Assembly: GCF_900104615.1 (NCBI RefSeq)
Contig: NZ_LT629939.1
Span: forward strand, 2,010,325-2,066,673
Origin: Merdimmobilis hominis
GTDB taxonomy: Bacteria; Bacillota; Clostridia; Oscillospirales; Ruminococcaceae
Direction: 5' to 3'
Length of the DNA: 56,349 nt
A program made the translations under genes and the position numbers. Below are positions 18,160 to 27,500 of this stretch, piece after piece; position 1 is the first letter of the stretch; each line of letters starts with the position of its first letter. The notes under the pieces are model-generated. The model saw nothing but the letters and a program-made list of their open reading frames with translations. It was not told the origin of the DNA and did not search any database.

Positions 18160-19236
18160 TTAGAGGGAAGGCCGGGCAGGGGTGCCGGTCTCCGGCAGGG
18201 GAACCGAGGTGGGGAGATCATCCTGGCTGTCCTCCCAATCTTTCCAGCTTTCCTCTTGCATCCGCTGGATCATGCCAAAGAATGGGTTGAGGTCGTCCAC
18301 GCTGACCTTCCCCCGGGAGATGTCATCCAGCTTGACGATGCCGGAGGGGCTCACTTCGGGGAAGGAGATTTCCTGGACCTTGTTGATGTTGGAGAGGGCC
18401 GCGCTGTATTTCATCGTCATGGGTGTGTCATACATGCTGAATTTCAGCTCGAACTCCGAACTGGAAAAGTAGCCGTCTTTGCCGATGGTGGACTGCCCCT
18501 TCAGGGAGGTGATCTCCATCTTCTCAATCATCTCGCAGTAGCTGTCCATCTGTTCGTCGTAGGCGGTGGCAGCTTCCTCCCGCATAGAGGCCCAATCCTC
18601 TTCGGTGAAATCCTCGGCAAAACCGTATTCCTCCCAGGTCTTCTTTTGGGATTGGAAGGATTGTTCAATGGATTTTTCCCGCAATTCCGGGTTTTTCAGA
18701 ATTTTATCCACCAATACATCGGTGAGGAAGGATTTGGTTGCAGCGCCGTCCAACTCAAAAGAGGCAACGATATCCGACCCCTTTTTGTTGATCTGGAGGG
18801 ATTCCCCCATCTGCTCGTAAAGGCTCTTGCTCTCCTGGGAGACCAAGTCCTGCAGGGACTTCATCTCTTCAGGGTTGTAGATATTGAACAGCTCTGACGG
18901 CATTTGGACGTATTTGGCGACAATGGGCATTTTGACAAGGGCATCCTCCCCTTTTTTGTAGAGCTCCATCTTCATGCCAATGTCCATGAGGCTGAAGTTG
19001 TATTTCACCGCCATGTCGTAGGTTTCCAGGCTGACGTCGCCTTCCAACTGGATGTCCATAAAGGTATAAGGGGAGCCTTCGTTGTCCATCACCAGGGAAA
19101 TGGCTGCAACTTCATGGGCGTTTTTGACCTCACTGTTTCGTTCCAAAGCGCTGAAAAACGCATCTTTGGGGTCAGTGGCCTTGCAGCCTGCAAACACCAG
19201 CAGCGTGGCAAGCAGCAGTGCAAACGTTTTTTTCAT
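18160..19236 (-). CDS. Putative lipoprotein of unknown function
   Basis: 358 residues with a lipoprotein signal peptide (MKKTFALLLATLLVFAGC; the acceptor Cys is the last residue). The exported part is Glu/Lys-rich and helical in its middle (EKSIEQSFQSQKKTWEEYGF) with beta-type flanks; no enzymatic motif is visible. ATG 19236 is chosen because AAGGAGGAAAT lies just upstream and the signal peptide begins there. It is monocistronic, with its own promoter and terminator. Confidence 0.82.
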   Translation of the reverse strand: MKKTFALLLATLLVFAGCKATDPKDAFFSALERNSEVKNAHEVAAISLVMDNEGSPYTFMDIQLEGDVSLETYDMAVKYNFSLMDIGMKMELYKKGEDALVKMPIVAKYVQMPSELFNIYNPEEMKSLQDLVSQESKSLYEQMGESLQINKKGSDIVASFELDGAATKSFLTDVLVDKILKNPELREKSIEQSFQSQKKTWEEYGFAEDFTEEDWASMREEAATAYDEQMDSYCEMIEKMEITSLKGQSTIGKDGYFSSSEFELKFSMYDTPMTMKYSAALSNINKVQEISFPEVSPSGIVKLDDISRGKVSVDDLNPFFGMIQRMQEESWKDWEDSQDDLPTSVPLPETGTPARPSL

Positions 19237-19296
19237 ATTGGATTTCCTCCTTGCATCCGAAAATAGGATGGCTGTAAGTAGTGGTGTACTTCTTTC

Positions 19297-19325
19297 AGTA
19301 TAGCGGATTCCCTTTATTTTTACAA
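19297..19325 (-). promoter_or_regulatory. Promoter of the lipoprotein gene
   Basis: Minus-strand TTGTAA, 17-nt spacer, TATACT. Confidence 0.72.
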
Positions 19326-19530
19326 GGGAAGGTGTGGAAAAAGTGACAAAATCCATTTGAAAACGACGGCGTCTTTTGACAGGGGAATCGAGGCACGGCC
19401 CCTCCCATTTTACAGGGAGTTGTGCTACAATGTTTCAAGGGCAATTTTGGGGATACCACAGAACCACAATTGGCAAATACCCCGCCATGGGGGCTTCCCC
19501 CCGCTGGGCATCGATAAGGAGGACATTTTT

Positions 19531-20226
19531 ATGCACAAAAGCATTGGTATTTTAGGCGGCATGGGCCCTATGGCCACGGCCGACCTGTTTCAAAAGATCG
19601 TCGCTTTGACCAAGGCGGATTCGGACAACGATCACATCCGTATTTACATCGACAACAACCCCCAGATCCCCGACCGCACCACGGCCATTTTAAAGGGGGG
19701 GAAGGATCCGGTCCCCCAAATGCTGGACGCCCTGCGCCACTTGGAAGCCTGCGGCGCCGACTGCATCGTCATGCCCTGCAACACGGCCCACTACTTTCTG
19801 GACCGGCTGCAGCTGGAGACAAAAATCCCCTTTATCAGCATATTGGAGTCTACTGCTAAGGCTTGTGCGGCTGCACACCCAGGGAAGACCGCTTGCATCC
19901 TGGCCACCACCGGAACCTTGTGCACCGGGATTTATGAGAAGGCCCTCTCCCAAGAAGGGGTCGCCTATCTGCTTCCGGGCGACCGCCATCGGGAGATTCT
20001 CATGGATGGGATCTATCGGATCAAAGCGGGGGAGCGGCTGACCGATCCCGCGCCTTTCCAAGGGATGCTGGAGGATCTGCAGGCTGCCGGGGCGGATTAC
20101 TTTATCTTGGGGTGCACCGAACTGCCGTTGGCGGTGGAGCAGCTTTCCCTTTCGGGGAGCTTTGTTGACCCCACCTTAGAGCTGGCAAAAGCGGCCATCC
20201 GTTTTTGTGGGGGCGAAATCAAATAA
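19531..20226 (+). CDS. Aspartate/glutamate racemase family protein
   Basis: Cofactor-independent amino-acid racemase, most like aspartate racemase. 231 residues: N-terminal GILGGMGPMATADLF, the two catalytic cysteines in MPCNTAHYF (first half) and LGCTELPLAV (second half), and the mid-protein IPFISILEST. The ATG at 19531 follows TAAGGAGGA. It lies alone upstream of an amino-acid uptake pair. D-amino acids for the cell wall or signalling are the likely product; the substrate is not determined. A TGC-TACAAT extended -10 at 19426 could drive it. Confidence 0.87.
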   Translation: MHKSIGILGGMGPMATADLFQKIVALTKADSDNDHIRIYIDNNPQIPDRTTAILKGGKDPVPQMLDALRHLEACGADCIVMPCNTAHYFLDRLQLETKIPFISILESTAKACAAAHPGKTACILATTGTLCTGIYEKALSQEGVAYLLPGDRHREILMDGIYRIKAGERLTDPAPFQGMLEDLQAAGADYFILGCTELPLAVEQLSLSGSFVDPTLELAKAAIRFCGGEIK

Positions 20227-20290
20227 CACTATCTTCAAAGCTTGTGTTTTCTATAGCCAAATCAGCTGACATTGATAATTTCAATATTTG

Positions 20291-20319
20291 CTGACAACGG
20301 GCCGGAAGGCTGTTATCCT
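20291..20319 (+). promoter_or_regulatory. Promoter of the amino-acid uptake pair
   Basis: CTGACA, 17-nt spacer, TGT-TATCCT (extended -10). Confidence 0.55.
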
Positions 20320-20386
20320 TTTTCCTGTGTGGGACGATTGCCAAATGCAATTTTCTCAACAATTATGTGAAAAAGGAGATTATGTG

Positions 20387-21265
20387 ATGAAGATCAAAAA
20401 ATGGATAGCCTCTTTGCTGGCCGTATGCGCTCTGGCAGCGGTATTCAGCGGTTGTTCCAACCCTTCCTCTACCCCTTCTGGGAGCAGCTCCAGCACCAGC
20501 AGCGAGGGACAAAGCGGGACTGCAGAAGATGAAAACGTCATCCGCGTGGCGACTGCGGGCAGCTACCCCATGTTCACCCAGCTGAAAGAGGATGGCGAGA
20601 CCCTGGAAGGCATCGACATCGAGGTTTGGGAAGAGATCGGCCGCCGAACCGGCAAAGAGATCGTCTTTGTTGTGGAAAACCTGGACGCTGCCTTTGGCGA
20701 CATTGATGCGGGCCGCGTGGATTCTGCAGCAAAGCAGATCAGCATCACCCCCACCAGACAGGAAAAATACAACTTCTCCGAACCTTACTTTTTCAGCCCC
20801 TATCGGATGGTTGTTCAGGAGTCAAACAACGAAATCACCAAGTTTGAGGACCTCTACGGCAAAAAGATCGCCCTGGAAACAGTGAGCGCAGCCCACGAGT
20901 ACATCAAGGCACTGGATCCAGAGGGCAAAATTGAGATTTTGACCTTCCCCTCCGACCTGACTATGCTGCAAGAGGTGGAAGCGGGCCGTGTAGACGCCGC
21001 CCCCTACGCAGAGCCGGTCTTGGATTACGCGATGAAACAGTCTGGCCTGCACTTGAAACCCATCGGCGATCCCATCTACACCGAAGTCAATGCTTTCCCC
21101 TTTGCCAAAACAGAGCGGGGAGACCGCATCCGTGCAGAGGTAGATAAAGCCCTTGCTGAGATGAAAGCAGACGGCACTTTGAGTGAAATCTGCATCAAAT
21201 GGTGTGGGTTTGACCCCATGCTGTCGGACGCTGCCAAGGAGTATGAAGCAAGCCAGGCAAAATAG
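20387..21265 (+). CDS. Amino-acid ABC transporter substrate-binding lipoprotein
   Basis: 292 residues: lipoprotein signal ending in VFSGC, a Ser/Thr-rich linker (SSTPSGSSSSTSSEG), then a family-3 periplasmic-binding fold (EGIDIEVWEEIGRRTGKEI, AKQISITPTRQEKYNFSEPYF, DALD-type hinge and WCGFDP near the end). It captures a polar amino acid at the cell surface. ATG 20387 follows AAAGGAG. The permease follows after a long intercistronic hairpin; no ATPase is encoded in this operon. Confidence 0.92.
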   Translation: MKIKKWIASLLAVCALAAVFSGCSNPSSTPSGSSSSTSSEGQSGTAEDENVIRVATAGSYPMFTQLKEDGETLEGIDIEVWEEIGRRTGKEIVFVVENLDAAFGDIDAGRVDSAAKQISITPTRQEKYNFSEPYFFSPYRMVVQESNNEITKFEDLYGKKIALETVSAAHEYIKALDPEGKIEILTFPSDLTMLQEVEAGRVDAAPYAEPVLDYAMKQSGLHLKPIGDPIYTEVNAFPFAKTERGDRIRAEVDKALAEMKADGTLSEICIKWCGFDPMLSDAAKEYEASQAK

Positions 21266-21280
21266 TTGCAGCTGAATAAG

Positions 21281-21325
21281 AAGGCAGGGCAATACAGGTT
21301 GTTTCAACTGTATCTGCCCTGCCTT
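21281..21325 (+). other. Intercistronic hairpin between binding protein and permease
   Basis: An 11-bp GC-rich stem (AAGGCAGGGCA / TGCCCTGCCTT) is continued by ATACAG/CTGTAT and a short loop. There is no T-run after it. Such hairpins usually stabilise the upstream mRNA, giving more binding protein than permease. Confidence 0.75.
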
Positions 21326-21348
21326 ATCTTTGGGGGAGGAAAGTATTT

Positions 21349-22020
21349 GTGAGCAGTGCATTCAATGTGCAATATTTTGTGAAGGTGTTTCCAAAGATTT
21401 TACAATTCTTGCCCACTACCGCTGCTGTGGCTGTTGTGTCATTGCTGGCGGCCCTTGTTTTTGGGATGATTCTGGCCCTTATACGGCGGTTCCGTGTAAA
21501 GATGCTCTATCCAATCTCCAATGTATATGTGTCTTTTTTTCGCTCCACCCCCTTTATCGCCCAGATATTTCTTCTTTACTACGGCATGGCCCAGGTGTTT
21601 CCCTTTATCCGGGGGATGTCCCGCTTTATGGCGGTCTGCACCATCCTCTCCCTGAGCTATGGCGCTTTTATGGGGGAGAATATCCGGGCGGCCCTCAGTT
21701 CGGTGGACCGAGGGCAGTATGAAGCCGCCTTATCCATCGGCTTGACATTTTCCCAATCGATGCGCCGGGTTATTGTTCCCCAGGCCGCTCGTGTGGCGGT
21801 TCCCAGCTTGATGAACTCGTTTATCGACCTATTTAAAGCCACTTCTTTGTGTTACACCATTGGCCTGCGGGATATGATGGGAGGAGCAACGATGGAGATC
21901 AATTTCTCCTACCGCTATCTGGAGTGCTACACCGCTGTAATTGTTATATATTGGAGCATTATTGTGCTGCTGACTGCATTGCAGGGGAAGCTTGAACACC
22001 ATTTAAACCAAGCGTATTAG
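21349..22020 (+). CDS. Amino-acid ABC transporter permease (HisM/GlnP family)
   Basis: 223 residues with the family-3 permease layout: five hydrophobic helices, the early LYPISNVYVSFFRSTPFIAQI and the cytoplasmic EAA-type loop (YEAALSIGLTFSQSMRRVIVPQAARVAVPS) that docks the ATPase. The start is GTG at 21349 with GGGGGAGGA 8 nt upstream. It must share an ATPase encoded elsewhere. Confidence 0.92.
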   Translation: MSSAFNVQYFVKVFPKILQFLPTTAAVAVVSLLAALVFGMILALIRRFRVKMLYPISNVYVSFFRSTPFIAQIFLLYYGMAQVFPFIRGMSRFMAVCTILSLSYGAFMGENIRAALSSVDRGQYEAALSIGLTFSQSMRRVIVPQAARVAVPSLMNSFIDLFKATSLCYTIGLRDMMGGATMEINFSYRYLECYTAVIVIYWSIIVLLTALQGKLEHHLNQAY

Positions 22021-22048
22021 CCACGGGCAGAAGAGAAACCATAAAACT

Positions 22049-22078
22049 AAAAAACCCCCTCTACGGAGGGGGTTTTTT
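22049..22078. terminator. Bidirectional terminator
   Basis: AAAAAACCCCCT / AGGGGGTTTTTT stem with a 6-nt loop between converging genes; it works on both strands. Confidence 0.93.
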
Positions 22079-22087
22079 AATAGCAGT

Positions 22088-23107
22088 TTACTTTACTGTT
22101 TCAGGAGTGATGGTGTCGTATTTCTCCCAGGTTTCCACGGTGAGGCTGTCGTAGGCCTCCTCCAGGAGGGGGGTGATTTTTTCATCCATCATCGACTGGC
22201 GGTAGGTGTCCTTGTTCTCGGCGATATACTCGTCGGTGATGGGGAGGCGGAGCAGGACATGATAGCCGTAGGTGGTCTCCACCACATCGCTGATGCCGTT
22301 TTCCGCCAGTTCAAAGGCGGCGGTTTCGAACTCTTCCACCATTTCCCCTTTGGTGAAGACGTAGCCGTCGGGGTAAACCTCGGTGCCGGGGTCCTGGCCG
22401 TACTGTTTGATCAGCTCGTCAAAATCTGCGCCGTTTTTGGCCTGGGCCAAAACGTTCTGTGCCTTTTGCTTGGCCGCCGCATTCTCTGCCGCGTCGCCGG
22501 TTTCGCTCTTGTTGATGAGCACATGCTTGGCCCGGACATAGTTGCCCAGGATATAATCGGTCACATCCTGGTCGGTGATCTCCTCGCTGCCACCGGGGCC
22601 GTAGAGGGCTTCCTCGGTCTTGGTCAGCAGGATATCATCCCCGATAAACTCCCGCAGCAGGGGCTCGGTCAGGTACATACTGGTGAGCGCTTCCTGGTAG
22701 CCCTCCTCACCGCCGGCGCTCTCCTTGTTGGAGGCGAGGCGCTCGTCAATGGTTTTTTGATCCTCATCATCCAGGGAGACATTGTTGTCTGCGGCCAGTT
22801 TGCGGATGGCCCGGCTCTGGCGGATCATGCTCTCGGAAGTGGCTTTGAGGTTGTCAGCCATCTCAGGGACTGTCTCCCAGATATCGGAGCCCATGTACAT
22901 CTCCGCTTGGGCTTTGGTGTTGAGGTAATAATAGCGATACTCTTCCATAGAGATTTTCTCGTCCCCAATTTTCAGGACATAGGGGACTGCGACCTCTTTG
23001 CCATCCACCACCAGGTAGGGGGAGGTCTTCTGCTGGCAGCCGGCGAACAGGGAAAGGGCCACGGCGCTGGCCACAAGAGCGGTTACAATCTTTTTTGTTC
23101 CATTCAT
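22088..23107 (-). CDS. PrsA-like foldase lipoprotein (PpiC-type peptidyl-prolyl isomerase)
   Basis: Surface-anchored post-translocation folding factor. 339 residues: lipoprotein signal ending LSLFAGC, a SurA/PrsA-like helical N-domain (EYRYYYLNTKAQAEMYMG onward), and a parvulin domain (about 215-310: VRAKHVLINKS, DFDELIKQYGQDPG, GYVFTKGEMVEEFETAAF, GYHVLLRL). ATG 23107 has AGGAG about 10 nt upstream; the longer in-frame form lacks a signal peptide at its start. Confidence 0.9.
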   Translation of the reverse strand: MNGTKKIVTALVASAVALSLFAGCQQKTSPYLVVDGKEVAVPYVLKIGDEKISMEEYRYYYLNTKAQAEMYMGSDIWETVPEMADNLKATSESMIRQSRAIRKLAADNNVSLDDEDQKTIDERLASNKESAGGEEGYQEALTSMYLTEPLLREFIGDDILLTKTEEALYGPGGSEEITDQDVTDYILGNYVRAKHVLINKSETGDAAENAAAKQKAQNVLAQAKNGADFDELIKQYGQDPGTEVYPDGYVFTKGEMVEEFETAAFELAENGISDVVETTYGYHVLLRLPITDEYIAENKDTYRQSMMDEKITPLLEEAYDSLTVETWEKYDTITPETVK

Positions 23108-23276
23108 CGAAAAGGGTTCTCCTATCTTTTGTTGTAGAAAGATGCCGGAGGAAACCGGCGCTATAGAAAGTATTGTACCGCACTGGGCTGGTTCAATCAA
23201 GGGAGAGGGGGAAAATTCAAAAAACCGACACATTTTCTCCGGTCAGATTTTTCCAGCAAAAAACGAGGGGAGGCCC

Positions 23277-23305
23277 TTGACAAGAAAAAATGATAGTGAT
23301 ATATT
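23277..23305 (+). promoter_or_regulatory. Promoter of the DUF3796/XRE cassette
   Basis: TTGACA, 17-nt spacer, TATATT. Confidence 0.85.
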
Positions 23306-23315
23306 TGTATCGTAA

Positions 23316-23333
23316 AGTGATAAATAAATCACT
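23316..23333 (+). promoter_or_regulatory. Candidate XRE operator
   Basis: AGTGAT-N6-ATCACT, a perfect 6-bp inverted repeat just downstream of the -10, with a further AGTGAT half-site at 23295 inside the promoter spacer. It is probably the autorepression site of the XRE protein at 23731. Confidence 0.6.
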
Positions 23334-23352
23334 AATGAAAGGAGCGGTTCTT

Positions 23353-23718
23353 ATGACAAACAATCGGCACCGCAGACAGTTTCTGCTTGGATTTTTGGGA
23401 TTTCTTGGGTTTTTGGGAATCCGGTATTTCACCACCCATGAACTCTCTGACCTATTCTGGTTCTCCTGGCTGGCTTTTTTCGGGTACTTCCCAGTGGCCA
23501 AGGTGACTAGGGAAACCCCGGACGAGCGCTACTGGGAGAACGCCGCCAAAGCGCGGAATGTGGCCTTTTTCATTCCTCTGCTGGCGCTGTTTATCATCGG
23601 GTTCTCCGGCGGATTCCCCTTTGGCACAAGGGAGTTTATGGTGATTGCCAGCGCCTTGGGCTGGGCGGGGACGCTGCTGGCCTACTCCGGCGCCCTCTAC
23701 TACTACGAGACCCGCTAG
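23353..23718 (+). CDS. DUF3796-type membrane protein, first copy
   Basis: 121 residues, four hydrophobic helices, beginning with the striking LLGFLGFLGFLG repeat and an FFGYF motif that resemble DUF3796 proteins. ATG 23353 follows GAAAGGAG. It is paired with a downstream XRE regulator and a second, divergent copy. The function of the family is unknown. Confidence 0.72.
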   Translation: MTNNRHRRQFLLGFLGFLGFLGIRYFTTHELSDLFWFSWLAFFGYFPVAKVTRETPDERYWENAAKARNVAFFIPLLALFIIGFSGGFPFGTREFMVIASALGWAGTLLAYSGALYYYETR

Positions 23719-23730
23719 GAGGGAGCCGAC

Positions 23731-23934
23731 ATGCCTGACTTCGAGAGCAATTTAAAGAAATACCGGCAGCTGGCGGGCCTCACCCAGGAAGAGCTGGCCC
23801 AGCGGGTTGGGGTCCGGCGGGAGACCATCGTCCGGCTGGAGGTGGCAAAATACAACCCCTCCCTCAAGCTGGCAGTGGACATCAGCCGGGCGGTGGGCGC
23901 CCCCATTGAAGAGATTTTTGTGTTTGAATCCTAA
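23731..23934 (+). CDS. Small XRE-family regulator (YgzD-like)
   Basis: 67 residues, a single helix-turn-helix domain: RQLAGLTQEELAQRVGV, recognition helix RRETIVRLEVAKYNPSL, and the ending APIEEIFVFES. It starts 12 nt after the first DUF3796 gene. It probably represses the 23277 promoter through the inverted repeat at 23316. Confidence 0.92.
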   Translation: MPDFESNLKKYRQLAGLTQEELAQRVGVRRETIVRLEVAKYNPSLKLAVDISRAVGAPIEEIFVFES

Positions 23935-23990
23935 GAGGTACTGCGGGAACGGCCCTCTCGTAGGGCGCTTATGAGAATGGAGCTGATACA

Positions 23991-24413
23991 ATGACAAAAC
24001 AGAAGAGCCAATACACCAGGACGATTTCCCCCAAGCTGGGCATATTGGGCATACTTGGATTCGTGGGGGTTGCAGGGTTCCTCCCCAAAATCTACCATAT
24101 TACTGAAATTTTGCCCACGCCGACCTTCTTCTTTTTCTTTGCTTTTTTCGGGTTTTTTGGCTTTTATTATGAGGGAAAAATGTCCCACACCCTGATGGAC
24201 GAACGCTTCCAGGCAAACGCCTACCGCGCCATGGCCATCGCCAACAAATTTGCCTTGACACTTATTTTGGCAGCGGCAATTTTGTCCATGTCGGTGCTCC
24301 GGCTGGAAGCCTATGACATGCTGGCGCTCCTCATTGCAGTGCTGGGGCTGGCATTTGGCCTTTCGATATTCCTACAGCAGTATCTGCTGTACCGGTTTGA
24401 GAATGAGGAGTAA
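23991..24413 (+). CDS. DUF3796-type membrane protein, second copy
   Basis: 140 residues, four hydrophobic segments (KLGILGILGFVGVAGFL, TFFFFFAFFGFFGFYY and two later). It shares the short GxLGFxG opening and a following DERF/DERY motif with the protein at 23353, so the two are probably an old duplication around the regulator. Confidence 0.68.
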   Translation: MTKQKSQYTRTISPKLGILGILGFVGVAGFLPKIYHITEILPTPTFFFFFAFFGFFGFYYEGKMSHTLMDERFQANAYRAMAIANKFALTLILAAAILSMSVLRLEAYDMLALLIAVLGLAFGLSIFLQQYLLYRFENEE

Positions 24414-24466
24414 CCCCATCCAGCTGTTTGGAAGCAAAAGAGAATCAGAGGCGGCGCGCCCCATAA

Positions 24467-24500
24467 AAAAAGAGGAATCCCACTTGGGATTCCTCTTTTT
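24467..24500. terminator. Bidirectional terminator
   Basis: A 14-16-bp stem (AAAAAGAGGAATCCCA arm) with a tiny loop, A-tract before and T-tract after. It lies between the converging cassette and pyruvate carboxylase. Confidence 0.92.
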
Positions 24501-24535
24501 GGGTAAGTCCTGCGCCCATAGCGGGGAGGGCTGGG

Positions 24536-27500
24536 TTACTGGATGGTGATGAGCAGTTCGCCGGCTTTGACCGACTGGCCTTCTTTGACCAGGATTTCCT
24601 TGACGGTGCCGCCCATCCGGGCACAGACACTGGTCTCCATCTTCATGGCCTCGATGATGGCGAGGACTTGGTTTTCCTCGACTTTGTCGCCAGGTTTGAC
24701 CAGGACCTTGCTCACCGCACCGGGGATGCTGGACCCCACTTGGGATTGGTCAGAGAGGTCGGCCAAGCGGACATGTTCCTGGGCGGCGGGAGCGGTTTTG
24801 TCCTCCACGGCGATATCCCGGCGGGCGCCGTTGAGCTCGAATTGGAGGAACCGGGTGCCGTCGGCGTTGAGTTCGCCAGGCCCGATGTATTTGATGATCA
24901 GGGTCTTGCCGTCCTCAATGGCCAGCTCGGTGGTTTCGCCCCGGGTCAGTCCGCCGAAGAAGGCGGGGGTGGTCATCCGGCTGATGTCGCCGTAGGTCTC
25001 CCGGTAGCGCAGGAAGTCCTCCATCACTTTGGGATACAGGCAGTAACCAATGATATCCCGGTTGGTGGGGTTCGGGTAGAACTCCTCCAGCTTGGCACGG
25101 ATGGCTTCAAAATCCGCGGGAGGAAGGAGTTCGCCGGGGCGGCAGGTGATGGGTTCCTCCCCTTTGAGGACCACCTTCTGGAGCTCCTTGGGGAAGCCGC
25201 CTTGGGGCTGGCCGATCATCCCTTTAAAGTAGCCGATGACCGAATCGGGGAAGGTCAAATCCCTGCCCCGCTCCAGGATGTTCTCCGGGGTCAGGCCGTT
25301 CTGCACCATAAAGATGGCCAGGTCACCCACCATTTTGGAGGAGGGGGTCACCTTGATCAGGTTGCCCAGCAGGAGGTTGGCAGTGCGGAACATCTCCTTG
25401 ACCTCATCGAACCGGTGGCCCAGGCCCAGGCTCTCCACCTGAGGTTTTAAGTTGGTGTACTGGCCGCCGGGGATTTCGTAGCGGTAAATCTCCGTCTCCG
25501 GGGTGTGGATATCCGCTTCAAATTCCTGGTAGAATTTGCGGACATCAGCCCAGTAGTTGGATAGTTTTTGCAGTTCTGCCGGGTCGAAGCCGGTGTCCCG
25601 CTCGCCATTTTGCAGGGCGTATACCAGGGAGTTCATCGACGGCTGGCTGGTCAGGGAGGAGAGGGAGGAAATGGCGGTGTCCACAATGTCCACCCCGGCC
25701 TCGGCGGCCAGCAATAGGGCGGCGATCTGGTTGCCGCTGGTGTCGTGGGTGTGCAGGTGGATGGGCAGGCCCACCTCCTCCTTTAAGGTTTTGACCAGCT
25801 TCTTGGCGGCGTAGGGCTTGAGGAGACCGCCCATGTCTTTGATACACAGGATGTGGGCGCCCCGCTTCTCCAGCTCCTTGGCCAGGTTTACATAGTATTG
25901 GAGGGGGTATTTATCCTCTTTGGGGTCGAGGATGTCACCGGTGTAGCAGATGGAAGCCTCGGCCACTTTGCCTGCGGCGGCTACTTCTTCCAGGGTCAGC
26001 TCCATGCCGGGAATCCAGTTGAGGGCGTCGAACACCCGGAAGATGTCAATGCCGCTTCTTGCCGCCTCCCGGATGAATTCCTTGATGACGTTGTCCGGGT
26101 AGTTGGTGTAGCCCACGGCGTTTGCGCCCCGAATCAGCATCTGGAAAGGGATGTTGGGGATGCGGCGCCGCAGCTCATCCAGCCGTTCCCAGGGGGATTC
26201 GTGGAGGAACCGGTAGGCCACGTCGAAGGTGGCGCCGCCCCACATCTCCAAAGAGAAGGCGCCGTTTAAAATGTGGCTGGTGGCGTCTGCGATGGTAATC
26301 AGATCCCGGGAGCGGACCCGGGTGGCCAGCAGAGACTGGTGGGCGTCCCGCAAGGTGGTGTCGGTGATCAGCAGCTTCTTCTGGCTGAGGATCCAATCCT
26401 TGAGGCCCTCGGGGCCGTGCTGGTCCAGGTACTGTTTCAGGCCGGTAGGGCGGGGGACGTCGGTGAAATCCGGCACCCGTGGGGCTTCATAGGTGCGTTC
26501 CGGGGCCTCCGGGTTTTGGATGATGATGTTGCCCAGGTATTTGAGCACCTTGGTGGCCCGGTCCTTGGACTCGGTGGTGGCGAACAGCTCAGGGGTGTCG
26601 TCGATGAACTTGGTGTGGCACCGGCCGGACAAGAACACCGGGTGGGTTAGGATGTTGTTGAGGAAGGACATGTTGGTTTTGACGCCCCGGATGCGGATTT
26701 CCGCAATGGCCCGGAGCATCTTGCGGGCGGTGCCTTCAAAGGTGTTGTCGAAGGTGGTGATCTTGACCAGGAGGCTGTCGTAGTAAGGGGTGATCTCTGC
26801 CCCAGTGAAGGCGTTGCCCGCATCCAGACGGACGCCGAAGCCTCCGCCGGAACGGTAAGTGGTGATCTTGCCGGTGTCCGGGGCGAAATTGTTGCGGGGG
26901 TCCTCGGTGGTGATCCGGCACTGGATGGCGTAACCTCGCTGGCTCACCGCCTCCTGGCTGGGGATGCCGATGGATGGGTGGGAGAGGGGCAGGCCCTGAG
27001 CAATGTTGATCTGGGCCTTGACGATATCGATGCCGGTGACCATCTCGGTGACGGTGTGCTCCACCTGGATGCGGGGGTTCATCTCAATAAAGTAGTGACG
27101 GCCGTCGGCAGCCACCAGGAATTCCACTGTGCCGGCGTTGACATAACCGGCCTCCCGGGCGATCTTTACCGCATCAGAGTGGATTTCCCGCCGCAGCTCC
27201 TCGGGCAGGGTGAAGGCGGGGGTGAACTCCACCACCTTCTGGTAGCGGCGCTGGACTGAACAGTCCCGCTCATACAAGTGGACGATGTTGCCGTATTGGT
27301 CGGCGAGGATCTGCACTTCGATGTGTTTGGGATTTTCCAGGTATTTTTCCAGGAAGATGTCCTCGCTGCCGAAGGCTTTGCGGGACTCGTTTTTCACCAG
27401 CTGGAAGGCGTCGGCCAGCTCCTGGGGGGTGTTTGCCCGCCGCATGCCCCGGCCGCCACCGCCGGCAGAAGCCTTCAAGATCACAGGATAGCCGTACTCG

